A stretch of 64,000 nt of DNA from contig CP044131.1 in NCBI GenBank assembly GCA_008727115.1, positions 1,178,001 to 1,242,000 on the forward strand, in the 5' to 3' direction. Positions 37,305 through 48,140 of the stretch are shown here, in pieces. The first letter of the stretch is position 1; each line of letters starts with the position of its first letter. The position numbers and the translations under genes were made by a program. Below the pieces are notes generated by a model. That model was not told the DNA's origin, did no database searches, and worked only from the letters and a program-made list of their open reading frames with translations. This DNA comes from Comamonas testosteroni (lineage in GTDB: Bacteria > Pseudomonadota > Gammaproteobacteria > Burkholderiales > Burkholderiaceae_C).

Positions 37305-38769
37305 GTCCTTCGTCATTTCGTGTGGAACACAACACTCACAATGCTCCCCTGGTTGTTGAGCCCGGTGGGCATGTGTGCAGGCCGCTGGCCGGCCTGTGCA
37401 CATGTCCACGAGGCGTGTTTGATCAGGAGGATGAGTCCATGGGCATTGCCGTAGAAGCTCTGTTCACCAGCGCGCTGGGCTTGCAGCCGCCGTGGGTCGT
37501 CGATGACGTCAGGCTCGACACCGCCAAGCGGCGTATCGACTTCGAGATCGGCTGCCACACCAGCAGGCTCGCCTGCCCGGCATGCGGTGCGGCCACGCAA
37601 CCGGTGCACGACCGGCTGCGCCGATCCTGGCGGCACCTGGACTTCTTCCAGTTCGAGGCCTGGCTGCACTGCGACGTGCCGCGCGTGGCCTGCGGTGCCT
37701 GCGGCAAGACCACGCAGGTGGCCGTGCCCTGGGCGCGTCCGGGCTCGGGCTTCACCGCGGCGTTCGAAGCGCTGGCGCTGACCTTGTGCCTGGACCTGCC
37801 GGTGCGCCAGGCCGCCGAGTTGCTGCGCTGCAAGGACAAGCGGCTGTGGCGGCGCATCGAGTTCTACGTCGCGCAGGCGCGTGCGCTGGAAGACTTCGCC
37901 GGCGTGCGCACGGTGGGCATCGACGAGACCAGCCTGCGGCGCGGGCAGCACTACATCACCGTCGTGCACGACCTGGATCGCAAGCGGCTGCTGTTCGCCA
38001 CCGAGGGGCGCGAGCACCGCACGGTGGTGGAGTTCGCCGAGGATCTGAAGGCCCATGGCGGCGATCCCGCCCAGGTGCGGCACGTGTGCATGGACATGAG
38101 CGCAGCCTACGCCAAGGGCGTGGCGCTGGCGCTGCCCGAGGCGCAGATCAGCTACGACCGCTTTCACGTCGTCTCGATGGCCATCGATGCGATGGACCAG
38201 GTGCGCCGCGCGGAGATGGCCACCGACGCGCAGGCGGTGCGAGCCGCGCTGGGCGCTGGCGGCCGCAAGACGCTCAGGCAGCTGCTGTGGGGCATGCGGC
38301 GCAACCCCAGCACCTGGAGCGCCCGCCAGCTCGATGCCATGCACTGGCTGCAGCGCTCGACGCTCAAGAGCGCGCGGGCGTGGCGGCTGAAGATGGCGCT
38401 GCGCGCGGTGTACGCACGGGCCACAGCGCACAACAGCATCGAACAGGCCGCATCCGACCTCAGGGCCTGGCTGAGCTGGGCGCGGCGCTGTCGGCTCGAG
38501 CCGTTCAAGAAGCTGGCCGCCACGCTCAAGGAGCGGTTCGACGCGGTGGTGCGCGGCATGGTCGATCACCGCAGCAACGCCTTCGTCGAGGCGATGAACG
38601 GGCTGCTGCAGCAGGCCAAGCGCGCCGCGCGCGGCTTCAGGACGAGCCAGAACTTCATCGCCATCGCCTACCTGCGCATGTCCAAGCTCAAGCACCTGCC
38701 GGCCAGTCCGTTCGCGCCAGCCATGCCGACATGACGCGAAGCGTTTCCACACAAAACGGCATAGAGCCC
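37305..38769. mobile_element. ISL3-family insertion sequence
   Basis: A 1.47-kb element. The 8-bp sequence ATTTTTGG occurs directly before it (37297-37304) and after it (38770-38777), the size expected for ISL3 target duplications. Imperfect inverted ends share GGG…TC…TTTcGTGTGGAA on the left and GGG…TC…TTTTGTGTGGAA on the right; because GG can belong to either IS or target, the exact tip is uncertain by 2 bp. It contains one intact transposase gene. It split the Bug and panE genes. Confidence 0.85.
37439..38734 (+). CDS. ISL3-family transposase
   Basis: A 431-residue transposase. The N-terminal zinc-binding domain has LACPACGAATQ and VACGACGKTTQ Cys pairs. It is followed by a helix-turn-helix-like segment (LCLDLPVRQAAELLRCKDK) and the DDE domain: VGIDETSLRRGQHYITVV (first Asp), HVCMDMSAAYAKG (second Asp) and RSNAFVEAMNGLLQQAKRAARGF (Glu region). 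ATG 37439 is preceded by AGGAGG. It appears intact. Its GC content and codon use look higher than the adjacent panE gene. Confidence 0.92.
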   Translation: MGIAVEALFTSALGLQPPWVVDDVRLDTAKRRIDFEIGCHTSRLACPACGAATQPVHDRLRRSWRHLDFFQFEAWLHCDVPRVACGACGKTTQVAVPWARPGSGFTAAFEALALTLCLDLPVRQAAELLRCKDKRLWRRIEFYVAQARALEDFAGVRTVGIDETSLRRGQHYITVVHDLDRKRLLFATEGREHRTVVEFAEDLKAHGGDPAQVRHVCMDMSAAYAKGVALALPEAQISYDRFHVVSMAIDAMDQVRRAEMATDAQAVRAALGAGGRKTLRQLLWGMRRNPSTWSARQLDAMHWLQRSTLKSARAWRLKMALRAVYARATAHNSIEQAASDLRAWLSWARRCRLEPFKKLAATLKERFDAVVRGMVDHRSNAFVEAMNGLLQQAKRAARGFRTSQNFIAIAYLRMSKLKHLPASPFAPAMPT

Positions 38770-38785
38770 ATTTTTGGCTCGACTA

Positions 38786-39790
38786 TCAGTTCTTGAGCTT
38801 GAGCATATAGGCTATAAGCTGGGCTGTCGCGGTCTCGACTTCCATGAACTCCAGCAGAGACTTTCCGGTCAGCCATGAGGAGTTCCAATGGTTGCTGCTC
38901 AGACTGCTCTTCCAGCTTTCATGAGCACTGGCGTGCTGGATGGCAGCAAGCATTTGCTGGGTGCGGTCTGGAGACAGATTCTTGCCGGTAAACACCGCGC
39001 GCCAGTTGGACATCTCAGCATCCACGCCCAGCTCGCGCATCGAAGGGATGCCAAACATGGCGCGGCGTGATGAAACACCCAGAGCGCGCAGCTTTCCCGC
39101 TTGCAGTGCATCTCTGAATTCGCTGTAGCCGGAGATTCCGACCTGCACCTGCTTTTGCAACAGGGCCTGAAGAACATCATTGCCACCGGGGAAAGGCTTG
39201 TATTGCAACTGCTCGGCATTGGCCTTGGACAAGCGTGCCAGCATACCGGCGTACATATGATCCACGCCGCCTGCAGAGCCGCCCCCCACAGCGATCGCTG
39301 GCAGGCTTTCGTGCATGACCTGCATCAATGCTTTGGGAGTGGAGATTGAAGAATCTGGTGGTACGGCTACTACGAGATAGTCGCTGGTCAGGCGCGCCAA
39401 AGCCTGTACCTGATGGAGGGCGGAAGAGGTCTTGTTGAGCGCCAATGCACCCACCATGACCATGCCGCCGATCAGCAGGCTGTTGGGGTCGTCGCCATAG
39501 CGCTTGGTGTATTCGGCAAGTCCTATGGTGCCGCCTTTGCCGCCGATGTTCTCGTAGATGACTTTGTCCACCATACCGCTGGCCATCAGAGCTGCCCCGA
39601 GTGCGCGGCCGGTCTGATCCCAGCCACCACCAGGGTTGGCAGGGATCACGATACGCAGTTGAGGCCCAAGGCGCTGAGGAGGTGTGGCCCAGGACTCCCA
39701 AGGTGCCATGGCGCTGCCGGCAAGCAAAGCGCTGGCGTAACCCAGCCACATGCGGCGTGACGGGGGGTGGATGGTTTTAGGCGTCTTCAT
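38786..39790 (-). CDS. Bug/TctC family periplasmic binding protein
   Basis: A 334-residue extracytoplasmic solute receptor of the tripartite tricarboxylate transporter type, a family very expanded in Burkholderiales. The N-terminus has SRRMWLGYASALLAGSAMA, a possible Tat signal. The fold marks are IVIPANPGGGWDQTGRALG, then YENIGGKGGTIGLAEY, AVGGGSAGGVDHM and YKPFPGGNDVLQAL. The substrate is unknown; no TctA/TctB genes are present, as usual for orphan Bug proteins. It was followed by panE before the IS insertion, which suggests a keto acid or dicarboxylate theme. Confidence 0.88.
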   Translation of the reverse strand: MKTPKTIHPPSRRMWLGYASALLAGSAMAPWESWATPPQRLGPQLRIVIPANPGGGWDQTGRALGAALMASGMVDKVIYENIGGKGGTIGLAEYTKRYGDDPNSLLIGGMVMVGALALNKTSSALHQVQALARLTSDYLVVAVPPDSSISTPKALMQVMHESLPAIAVGGGSAGGVDHMYAGMLARLSKANAEQLQYKPFPGGNDVLQALLQKQVQVGISGYSEFRDALQAGKLRALGVSSRRAMFGIPSMRELGVDAEMSNWRAVFTGKNLSPDRTQQMLAAIQHASAHESWKSSLSSNHWNSSWLTGKSLLEFMEVETATAQLIAYMLKLKN

Positions 39791-39955
39791 GGTTTTGTCT
39801 CCGTTGTTGTCTGTGTTCTATGCGGCCCAGCTTTACCTGCCTTGAGTAAAGGATTGCTCGGTCCGCTGTTGTGTCCACATACGAAAAAGCCCCGACCTAG
39901 AGCAGGTCAGTGCTTTGATCCGCATGAAGTCGGCGAAGCGACTTCAAGGGGGACT

Positions 39956-42391
<2,436 letters not shown>

Positions 42392-42645
42392 GAACACCTC
42401 TCACGGTACGAACACACACAAACACACAAAGGAAAGCGGAAAATGCAAACAAACGCCACACATGCTGGCGCGAGAACAGGCTCAGCCCATTCGGGGGAGT
42501 ACAAAGGCTCCCCGGCAAGATGTTGGGGCGATCATTTGGTATGCAATCCTTGCGAAATGTGGGCCATGCAGTTGCTGCCGTCACGTGATTTCTTCACGGA
42601 GCCCGGGTCGGAGGTGTTGCTGTCGCTCTTGCCGATATGACTTAA

Positions 42646-42670
42646 ATTATACCTTTTTCTGAGATGTCAA
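42646..42670 (-). promoter_or_regulatory. candidate rpoD promoter overlapping the dnaG stop
   Basis: Read on the minus strand: TTGACA (42670-42665) and a perfect TATAAT (42651-42646) separated by only 13 bp. The dnaG TGA lies within the -35. The short spacer argues that only one hexamer may be used, but a ~255-nt leader before rpoD leaves room for a promoter here. Confidence 0.4.
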
Positions 42671-44643
42671 GAGGCTGAGCTGATAATAATGGATAAATTT
42701 TTTCGCCTCTGCTGAAATTCAATGTATCGCCTTGCAGCAGTTGGGTCTGAAGCTATCTCTTTGAGAGCGTTTGCTTCTTCTCGTTTGAGATGATCGACCA
42801 GAATCAGGTTCAACGTGCCGCGCAGCTCCTTGCGCAACTCATCTACTTCGCCTTCCGGGTTGGCGTGAGCGCCGTTCATCAGCTTGTTGGCCAGGGCTGC
42901 GCAAGGAGTGTTTTGCAATTGCTCGCGCAAAACAGCCCAGGAGCGCGGTCCCGACTCGGTGAACTGTGCTTCCAGCCAGCGAAACAATGGCGCATGGCTC
43001 TGGTTGCAGCGAGCCAAGGCATCGAAGTCCTCATGGGTCATTTCCTCCATGAACTCCATATGACACATCAGCAGGCGCGCAGCTTGATCTTCGCGGCTGA
43101 CCGGTGTGGGGCGTGGGCCTAGTTGCGGCGGACTCCAGTCATCTCCCTTTTTGCCCCAGGGCTTGCGCGAGCGCCCAGGCTCACGGCGCCCACTCCACCC
43201 GTCTCCTGTGCTTGATGGCTGGTAGGCGGGCGTGCTGGACTCGCTCCATTCGGGAGGGCTGTCCCAGCTGGGTGGTGCATCCCAGTCAGGGGGCTGACTC
43301 CCAGCAGAGGCAGGAGCTCGGCGTGCCATAGGGGCTGTGCGTGCAGCTTCTTGGGCCCAGATGTCTGAGAGGTCGCGAGGCTCTAACTGCGCCAGGGTGG
43401 CAATCTCGGACAGCAGCTGCCGCTTGAGGGCGCCATCGGGCAGCAGCGACCACAGAGGTCTGGCATTGCTGGCCATGTGGGCGCGGCCTTCAGCCTGCCC
43501 AAGGTCGCAGCCTTCGCTGGCCGACTCGATGAGAAAGCGGCTCAGTGGCGTGGCGTCGCCTACATAGCGTGAGAATGCTTCGGGTCCGAACTCGCGGATA
43601 AAGCTGTCCGGGTCATGCTCGGATGGCAGAAACAGAAACTTGATGGAGCGAGTGTCTGTCGCAAAGGGCAGTGCAGCATCGAGCGCTTTGCGCGCTGCAC
43701 GTCGGCCAGCACCATCGCCGTCGAAGCTGAAGACTACCGATTCGGTAAAACGAAACAACTTCTGCACATGCTCGGGTGTGCAGGCCGTTCCTAATGTGGC
43801 AACGGCATTGGCAAAGCCCAACTGTGCCAGGGCCACCACGTCCATATAGCCTTCGGTGACCAGGGCATAGCCCATGTCGCGCAGAGACTGCCTAGCCTCA
43901 TACAGGCCATAAAGCTCGCGACCCTTGTGGAACACAGGGGTTTCCGGGGAGTTCAGGTACTTGGGTTTTTCATCGCCAAATACGCGCCCGCCAAAGCCGA
44001 TGCACTCGCCTTTGACATTGCGAATGGGAAACATCAGTCGATCGCGGAATCGGTCGTATCTGCGACTGTCCTCCTCACCCACAATGACCAGCCCGCACTC
44101 TTCGAGTTGAGGGTTGTCGTATTCAGCAAAAACGCTGGCCAGACCATGCCAGCCGGGTGGAGCGTAGCCGAGCCCGAAGCGTTTGGAGATCTCGCCGGAG
44201 ACGCCGCGCTTTTTCAGGTACTCAATCGCCTTGGGCGCGGCCTTGAGCTGCTTGCGATAGGACTCGCCTGCCTTTTCCAGCAGGTCGCTCAGGGTTTCGG
44301 CCTTTTGCTTTTGCTGGGCCTGGCGCTGGCGCTCGGCAGGGCTGATGTCGTCTTGCGGCACTTGCAAGCCGCACTGGTTGGCGAGCTCTTGCACGGCCTC
44401 GACAAAGCCCATGCCAGCGTGCTCCATCAGAAAGCCGATGGCATTGCCGTTCTTGCCGCAGCCAAAGCAGTGAAAGAACTGCTTGCTGGGGCTGACCGTG
44501 AAGGAGGGCGACTTCTCTCCGTGAAACGGGCACAGCCCCATGAAATTGGCGCCGCCCTTTTTGAGCTGCACATAGCGCCCCACGATATCGACCACGTCGA
44601 CGCGGGAGAGCAACTCTTGAATGAATGATTGGGGAATGGCCAC
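42667..44643 (-). CDS. dnaG: DNA primase
   Basis: A 658-residue primase that makes RNA primers for replication. The CHC2 zinc-binding domain has CPFHGEKSPSFTVSP…FHCFGCG near residues 40-65. The catalytic core includes RDRLMFPIRNVKGECIGFGG and the Toprim motifs VTEGYMDVVALAQLG and FSFDGDGAGRRAARKAL. A Trp/Ser/Pro-rich linker (DWDAPPSWDSPPEW) precedes the DnaB-binding C-terminus. The start is GTG 44643 (VAIPQSFIQELL); upstream in-frame codons run into a terminator. The usual rpsU neighbour is absent here; a candidate RNA gene lies upstream. Confidence 0.95.
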   Translation of the reverse strand: MAIPQSFIQELLSRVDVVDIVGRYVQLKKGGANFMGLCPFHGEKSPSFTVSPSKQFFHCFGCGKNGNAIGFLMEHAGMGFVEAVQELANQCGLQVPQDDISPAERQRQAQQKQKAETLSDLLEKAGESYRKQLKAAPKAIEYLKKRGVSGEISKRFGLGYAPPGWHGLASVFAEYDNPQLEECGLVIVGEEDSRRYDRFRDRLMFPIRNVKGECIGFGGRVFGDEKPKYLNSPETPVFHKGRELYGLYEARQSLRDMGYALVTEGYMDVVALAQLGFANAVATLGTACTPEHVQKLFRFTESVVFSFDGDGAGRRAARKALDAALPFATDTRSIKFLFLPSEHDPDSFIREFGPEAFSRYVGDATPLSRFLIESASEGCDLGQAEGRAHMASNARPLWSLLPDGALKRQLLSEIATLAQLEPRDLSDIWAQEAARTAPMARRAPASAGSQPPDWDAPPSWDSPPEWSESSTPAYQPSSTGDGWSGRREPGRSRKPWGKKGDDWSPPQLGPRPTPVSREDQAARLLMCHMEFMEEMTHEDFDALARCNQSHAPLFRWLEAQFTESGPRSWAVLREQLQNTPCAALANKLMNGAHANPEGEVDELRKELRGTLNLILVDHLKREEANALKEIASDPTAARRYIEFQQRRKNLSIIISSAS

Positions 44644-44701
44644 CGCTGTATTTTGCCCTTGTCGGCAATGTCTGATGCGAGGCTGGGAATCTGGAAAAGG
44701 C

Positions 44702-44885
44702 AAAAAAAAGCCTGCACCAACGGTGCAGGCTTAGGTCTCCTGATGCCTGGGTCATAGCCAGGCTCTCCTCTAAAACGTCTCCTCCGCCACACAGTCTTGA
44801 AGTTGAACCTGGCTCCGTGCGGGGATGGATGCCGGTTTGATCTGTGCTTGTGCACCCGTCAGAACTTCAAGACATGACGGCATTC
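44702..44885 (-). ncRNA. candidate structured small RNA upstream of dnaG
   Basis: On the minus strand, about 180 nt end in a perfect terminator (GCCTGCACC gtt GGTGCAGGC then eight T; 44730-44702). Upstream are a hairpin GCCTGG/CCAGGC (44769-44745 region) and three AGGAGA-type motifs between hairpins. GTCTTGAAGTT (44873-44863) is complementary to AACTTCAAGAC (44804-44794). The first of these also lies in the loop of a 5' hairpin CCGTCA/TGACGG, so two exclusive folds are possible. No ORF fits. TAGAAT near 44886 may be its -10. I do not match it to a known RNA family; 6S RNA by size and a CsrA-binding RNA by motif are alternatives. Confidence 0.5.
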
Positions 44886-44994
44886 TAAAAGCGATTCGGA
44901 GATTGGGCGATTGATGTGTCAGATAAATGATGTCTTATAGATGACTTGCATGTCTTGCCTGCTTTTGTGCCACGATTGAATATTTTTAATCTTG

Positions 44995-46116
44995 GGCGGA
45001 TTCAAATGTGAAGTGCAACACCTGCAACCGTTAAGGTCAGCAGATGTCAGCAAGTCGTTCGTCCTATCGCCAACTTCAACCAGAAGACAGAGTCACCATA
45101 GCCAGTTTGCTGCTGCAGCGTCATAGCGTACGCAGCATTGCGCGTTTGCTAGGGCGCAGTGCCAGCACCGTCAGCCGTGAGATTGCTCGCAACTCAGTAT
45201 CCAGCGATGGATATGCCAGCAGGCAAGCGCAACAGCAGTGGCTTTACAGAAGACGCAGCACAAGATCTGATCCCAAGCTTCATTCACAAGGGATCTTGTG
45301 GTTCTTGGTATTGCATTTCTTGCGTTTGCGTTGGTCACCAGAGCAAATTGCGCTGACACTTGCACGCCTGTACCCCAAAGGCCATGAGCTACGCGTGTCG
45401 CACGAAACCATCTACAACTGCATCTATGCCCAGCCCGTGGGTGAGTTGCGCAAGGAATTGATTGCCACTTTGCGCCATGCTCACAACAAACGGCTGCCCC
45501 GTAGCAAAGGACAGGATCGTCGTGGACAGATCCCAGACATGCTCAGCATCCACGTACGTCCGCCTGAAGTTGAGGATCGGCAGTTCCCAGGGCATTGGGA
45601 AGGTGACCTCATCAAGGGTGCTGGCAATGCAAGTGCCGTAGGCACCTTGGTCGAGCGCACCAGCCGACTGCTCATGCTGGTCAAGTTGCCTGCGTTCAAA
45701 CCAGCCAGTGCAGCCAATGTCATGCAAGCCTTTACAGATAAGCTGCTGGGCATTGCGCAGCCCATGCGCCAAAGCATGACGTACGACCAGGGCAAGGAGA
45801 TGGCGCTACACAAGCAATTGACCGCCAACACGGGCGTGGCGGTGTACTTCTGTGACCCACACAGCCCGTGGCAGCGTGGCTCCAACGAGAACATGAATGG
45901 CTTGGTGCGCCAGTACCTGCCCAAAGGCATGGATCTGAGCATCTACAGCCAAGAGCAACTCGATGCGATTGCTGATGAAATCAACAACCGCCCTCGCAAG
46001 GGCCTTGGGGTACGATCACCGCTGTCGGTTTATCGAGAGCTACTGATCAACTCTCCCCAGCACTCCACCCTCATCCATTGAATTCAAGGGTGTTGCACTT
46101 CACATTTGAATCCGCC
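44995..46116. mobile_element. IS30-family insertion sequence
   Basis: A 1122-bp element with perfect 28-bp inverted ends (GGCGGATTCAAATG… at 44995-45022 and its complement at 46089-46116). It is flanked by a 3-bp direct repeat TTG (44992-44994, 46117-46119). The transposase is intact. It inserted between the candidate RNA upstream of dnaG and the acyl-CoA ligase gene. Confidence 0.92.
45044..46081 (+). CDS. IS30-family transposase
   Basis: A 345-residue transposase with the IS30 layout: an N-terminal HTH (ITIASLLLQRHSVRSIARLLGRSASTVSREI-like, residues ~15-45) and a DDE rve domain with GHWEGDLIKGAGN (first Asp), TYDQGKEMALH (second Asp) and PHSPWQRGSNENMNGLVRQYLPKG (Glu). It ends with the typical RPRKGLGVRSPLSVY. 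It appears intact and could be active, in line with the perfect inverted ends. Confidence 0.93.
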   Translation: MSASRSSYRQLQPEDRVTIASLLLQRHSVRSIARLLGRSASTVSREIARNSVSSDGYASRQAQQQWLYRRRSTRSDPKLHSQGILWFLVLHFLRLRWSPEQIALTLARLYPKGHELRVSHETIYNCIYAQPVGELRKELIATLRHAHNKRLPRSKGQDRRGQIPDMLSIHVRPPEVEDRQFPGHWEGDLIKGAGNASAVGTLVERTSRLLMLVKLPAFKPASAANVMQAFTDKLLGIAQPMRQSMTYDQGKEMALHKQLTANTGVAVYFCDPHSPWQRGSNENMNGLVRQYLPKGMDLSIYSQEQLDAIADEINNRPRKGLGVRSPLSVYRELLINSPQHSTLIH

Positions 46117-46317
46117 TTGTTTATGTTGTTGATTTTTAATTGATTTATTGAATTTCAGAAGATGTTGAAAATACTGTTCTGATAATAGTCACTCTGTTTT
46201 GTCTGGTTATTCGGTGTCGGGCAAGGACTAGATCGGCGCATAAAACAAGCCTGCGTGGCACTGGGTTGTAAGTTTGGCGTGGCGAATGCTGGGTTACAAA
46301 ACACTCAGGAGACAAAT

Positions 46318-47940
46318 ATGACAAGTTCTTTCGATCTGCACCTCGCCCCCAACACCGCCAACTACGCCGCGCTGACGCCTTTGAGCTTTATTGCGCGCAC
46401 GGCAGAGGTCTACCCCGAGCGTCTGGCCATTGTTCATGGCGATCTGCGCCAGAACTGGGGCCAGACCTATGCGCGCTGCCGCCAACTGGCCAGCAGCCTG
46501 CAGAAAATCGGCATTGGCAAGAATGACGCCGTGGCCGTGATGCTGCCCAACACTCCGCCCATGGTGGAAGCACACTTTGGCGTGCCCATGGCGGGTGCGG
46601 TGCTCAACACGCTCAACACCCGTTTGGACGCCGAGACCCTGGCCTTTATGCTGGACCACGGCGAAGCCAAGGCCTTGATCGTTGACCCTGAATTTGTGGG
46701 CGTGATGACCAAGGCGCTCAAGCTGCGCCAGGGCACGCACCCCATTCATGTAATTCAGGTGGAGGACGCTGTTTACGGCCCAGCCGCTGAGCAGATTGGC
46801 GATACCGATTACGAAAGCTTTGTGGCCCAGGGCGATGCCGACTTTGATTGGCAATTGCCCGGCAATGAGTGGGATGCGATTGCGCTGAACTACACCAGCG
46901 GCACCACGGGCAACCCCAAGGGCGTTGTCTACCACCACCGCGGCGCGCACAACAACGCCATCAGCAATGTGCTGGAGTGGGACATGCCCAAGCATGCCGC
47001 CTATCTGTGGACGCTGCCCATGTTTCACTGCAACGGCTGGTGCTTCCCCTGGACGGTGGCGGCGCGTGCGGCGGTCAACGTCTGCCTGCGCCGAGTGGAT
47101 GCTCAGGCCATTCTGGACGCGATTCGCAACCACGGCGTGACCCACTACTGCGGCGCACCCATCGTGCACAGCTTGCTGGTGAATGCGCCGGCCGCGATGA
47201 AAGAGGGCGTGCCCGCAGGCGTCAAGGCCATGGTGGCTGGCGCTGCGCCACCGGCGTCGATGATTGAGGGTATGGAGGCCATGGGCTTTGACATCACCCA
47301 TGTCTACGGCCTGACGGAAACCTATGGGCCCGCCACGGTCTGCGCCAAGCATGAGAGCTGGAATGAACTCGACATTGGCGAGCGTGCGCGCCTGAATTCG
47401 CGCCAAGGTGTGCGCTACCACCTGCAGCGCTCTGCAGCCGTGCTGGACCCCGAAACCATGGAGCCTGTGCCGCACGATGGCCAGACCATGGGCGAGATCA
47501 TGTTCCAGGGCAATATCGCCATGAAGGGCTACCTGAAGAACCCTGCGGCAACGGATGAAGCCTTTCGTGGCGGCTGGTTCCACAGCGGCGATCTGGCCGT
47601 GCAGCATCCCGACGGCTATATCCAGATCAAGGATCGCAGCAAGGACATCATCATCTCGGGCGGCGAGAACATTTCCTCCATCGAGGTGGAAGACGTGCTG
47701 TACCGCCACCCTGCAGTGATGGCGGCTGCCGTAGTGGCCAAGCCCGACCCCAAATGGGGTGAAACACCTTGCGCTTTTATCGAGCTGAAAGCCGGTGCCG
47801 AAACCACGGCCGAAGACATCATTGCCCACTGCAAAAAGCATCTGGCCGGCTACAAGGTGCCGCGCAATGTGGTGTTTGGTGAGCTGCCTAAGACCAGCAC
47901 CGGCAAGATTCAGAAGTTTGAGCTGCGCAAGCAGGTGTGA
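46318..47940 (+). CDS. acyl-CoA synthetase (ANL superfamily)
   Basis: A 540-residue acyl-CoA ligase that activates a carboxylic acid through an acyl-AMP. The ATP loop is LNYTSGTTGNPKGVVYHH, then MFHCNGWCFPW, HVYGLTETYGPATVC and the hinge/C-terminal SGDLAVQHPDGYIQIKDRSKD, IISGGENISSIEVE and the catalytic Lys in LPKTSTGKIQKFELR. The FHCNGWC pattern is that of the DmdB / medium-chain (AlkK-like) group, so methylthiopropionate or medium-chain fatty acids are candidate substrates. ATG 46318 has CAGGAG upstream. A terminator follows. Confidence 0.9.
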   Translation: MTSSFDLHLAPNTANYAALTPLSFIARTAEVYPERLAIVHGDLRQNWGQTYARCRQLASSLQKIGIGKNDAVAVMLPNTPPMVEAHFGVPMAGAVLNTLNTRLDAETLAFMLDHGEAKALIVDPEFVGVMTKALKLRQGTHPIHVIQVEDAVYGPAAEQIGDTDYESFVAQGDADFDWQLPGNEWDAIALNYTSGTTGNPKGVVYHHRGAHNNAISNVLEWDMPKHAAYLWTLPMFHCNGWCFPWTVAARAAVNVCLRRVDAQAILDAIRNHGVTHYCGAPIVHSLLVNAPAAMKEGVPAGVKAMVAGAAPPASMIEGMEAMGFDITHVYGLTETYGPATVCAKHESWNELDIGERARLNSRQGVRYHLQRSAAVLDPETMEPVPHDGQTMGEIMFQGNIAMKGYLKNPAATDEAFRGGWFHSGDLAVQHPDGYIQIKDRSKDIIISGGENISSIEVEDVLYRHPAVMAAAVVAKPDPKWGETPCAFIELKAGAETTAEDIIAHCKKHLAGYKVPRNVVFGELPKTSTGKIQKFELRKQV

Positions 47941-47975
47941 GTTAAAGCCTCACTGAACTGAAACTGAAAACTGAA

Positions 47976-48005
47976 AAAGCCCGAATCAGCAATGGCTCGG
48001 GCTTT
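47976..48005 (+). terminator. terminator after acyl-CoA synthetase
   Basis: AAAGCCCGA (47976-47984) pairs with TCGGGCTTT (47997-48005) around 12 nt; a short T-rich end follows. Confidence 0.65.
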
Positions 48006-48011
48006 CCTACT

Positions 48012-48096
48012 TTGATAGCTGATTGCGCAAGCTATTCATTGAATTTGGAATGATTGATATCTGAAATCTATGAATAACAAGCGCAAGTAGCTTTGA
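48012..48096. repeat. dispersed inverted repeat before lpxH end
   Basis: Arms tgatagctgattgcgc/aagctattcat (48012-48038) and atgaataacaagcgc/aagtagcttt (48070-48096) are imperfect inverted copies, belonging to the same family as the repeat at 12026-12117. Confidence 0.6.
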
Positions 48097-48140
48097 AATT
48101 CATAGCGTCTAATCGCTGTGTCTATAAAGAGCCGCTCGAA

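Noticed and set aside
39882..39944. Terminator after rpoD
   Set aside because: Only a 5-bp stem (GACCT/AGGTC) before the T run and a 6-bp AAGTCG/CGACTT stem without one; too weak to call.
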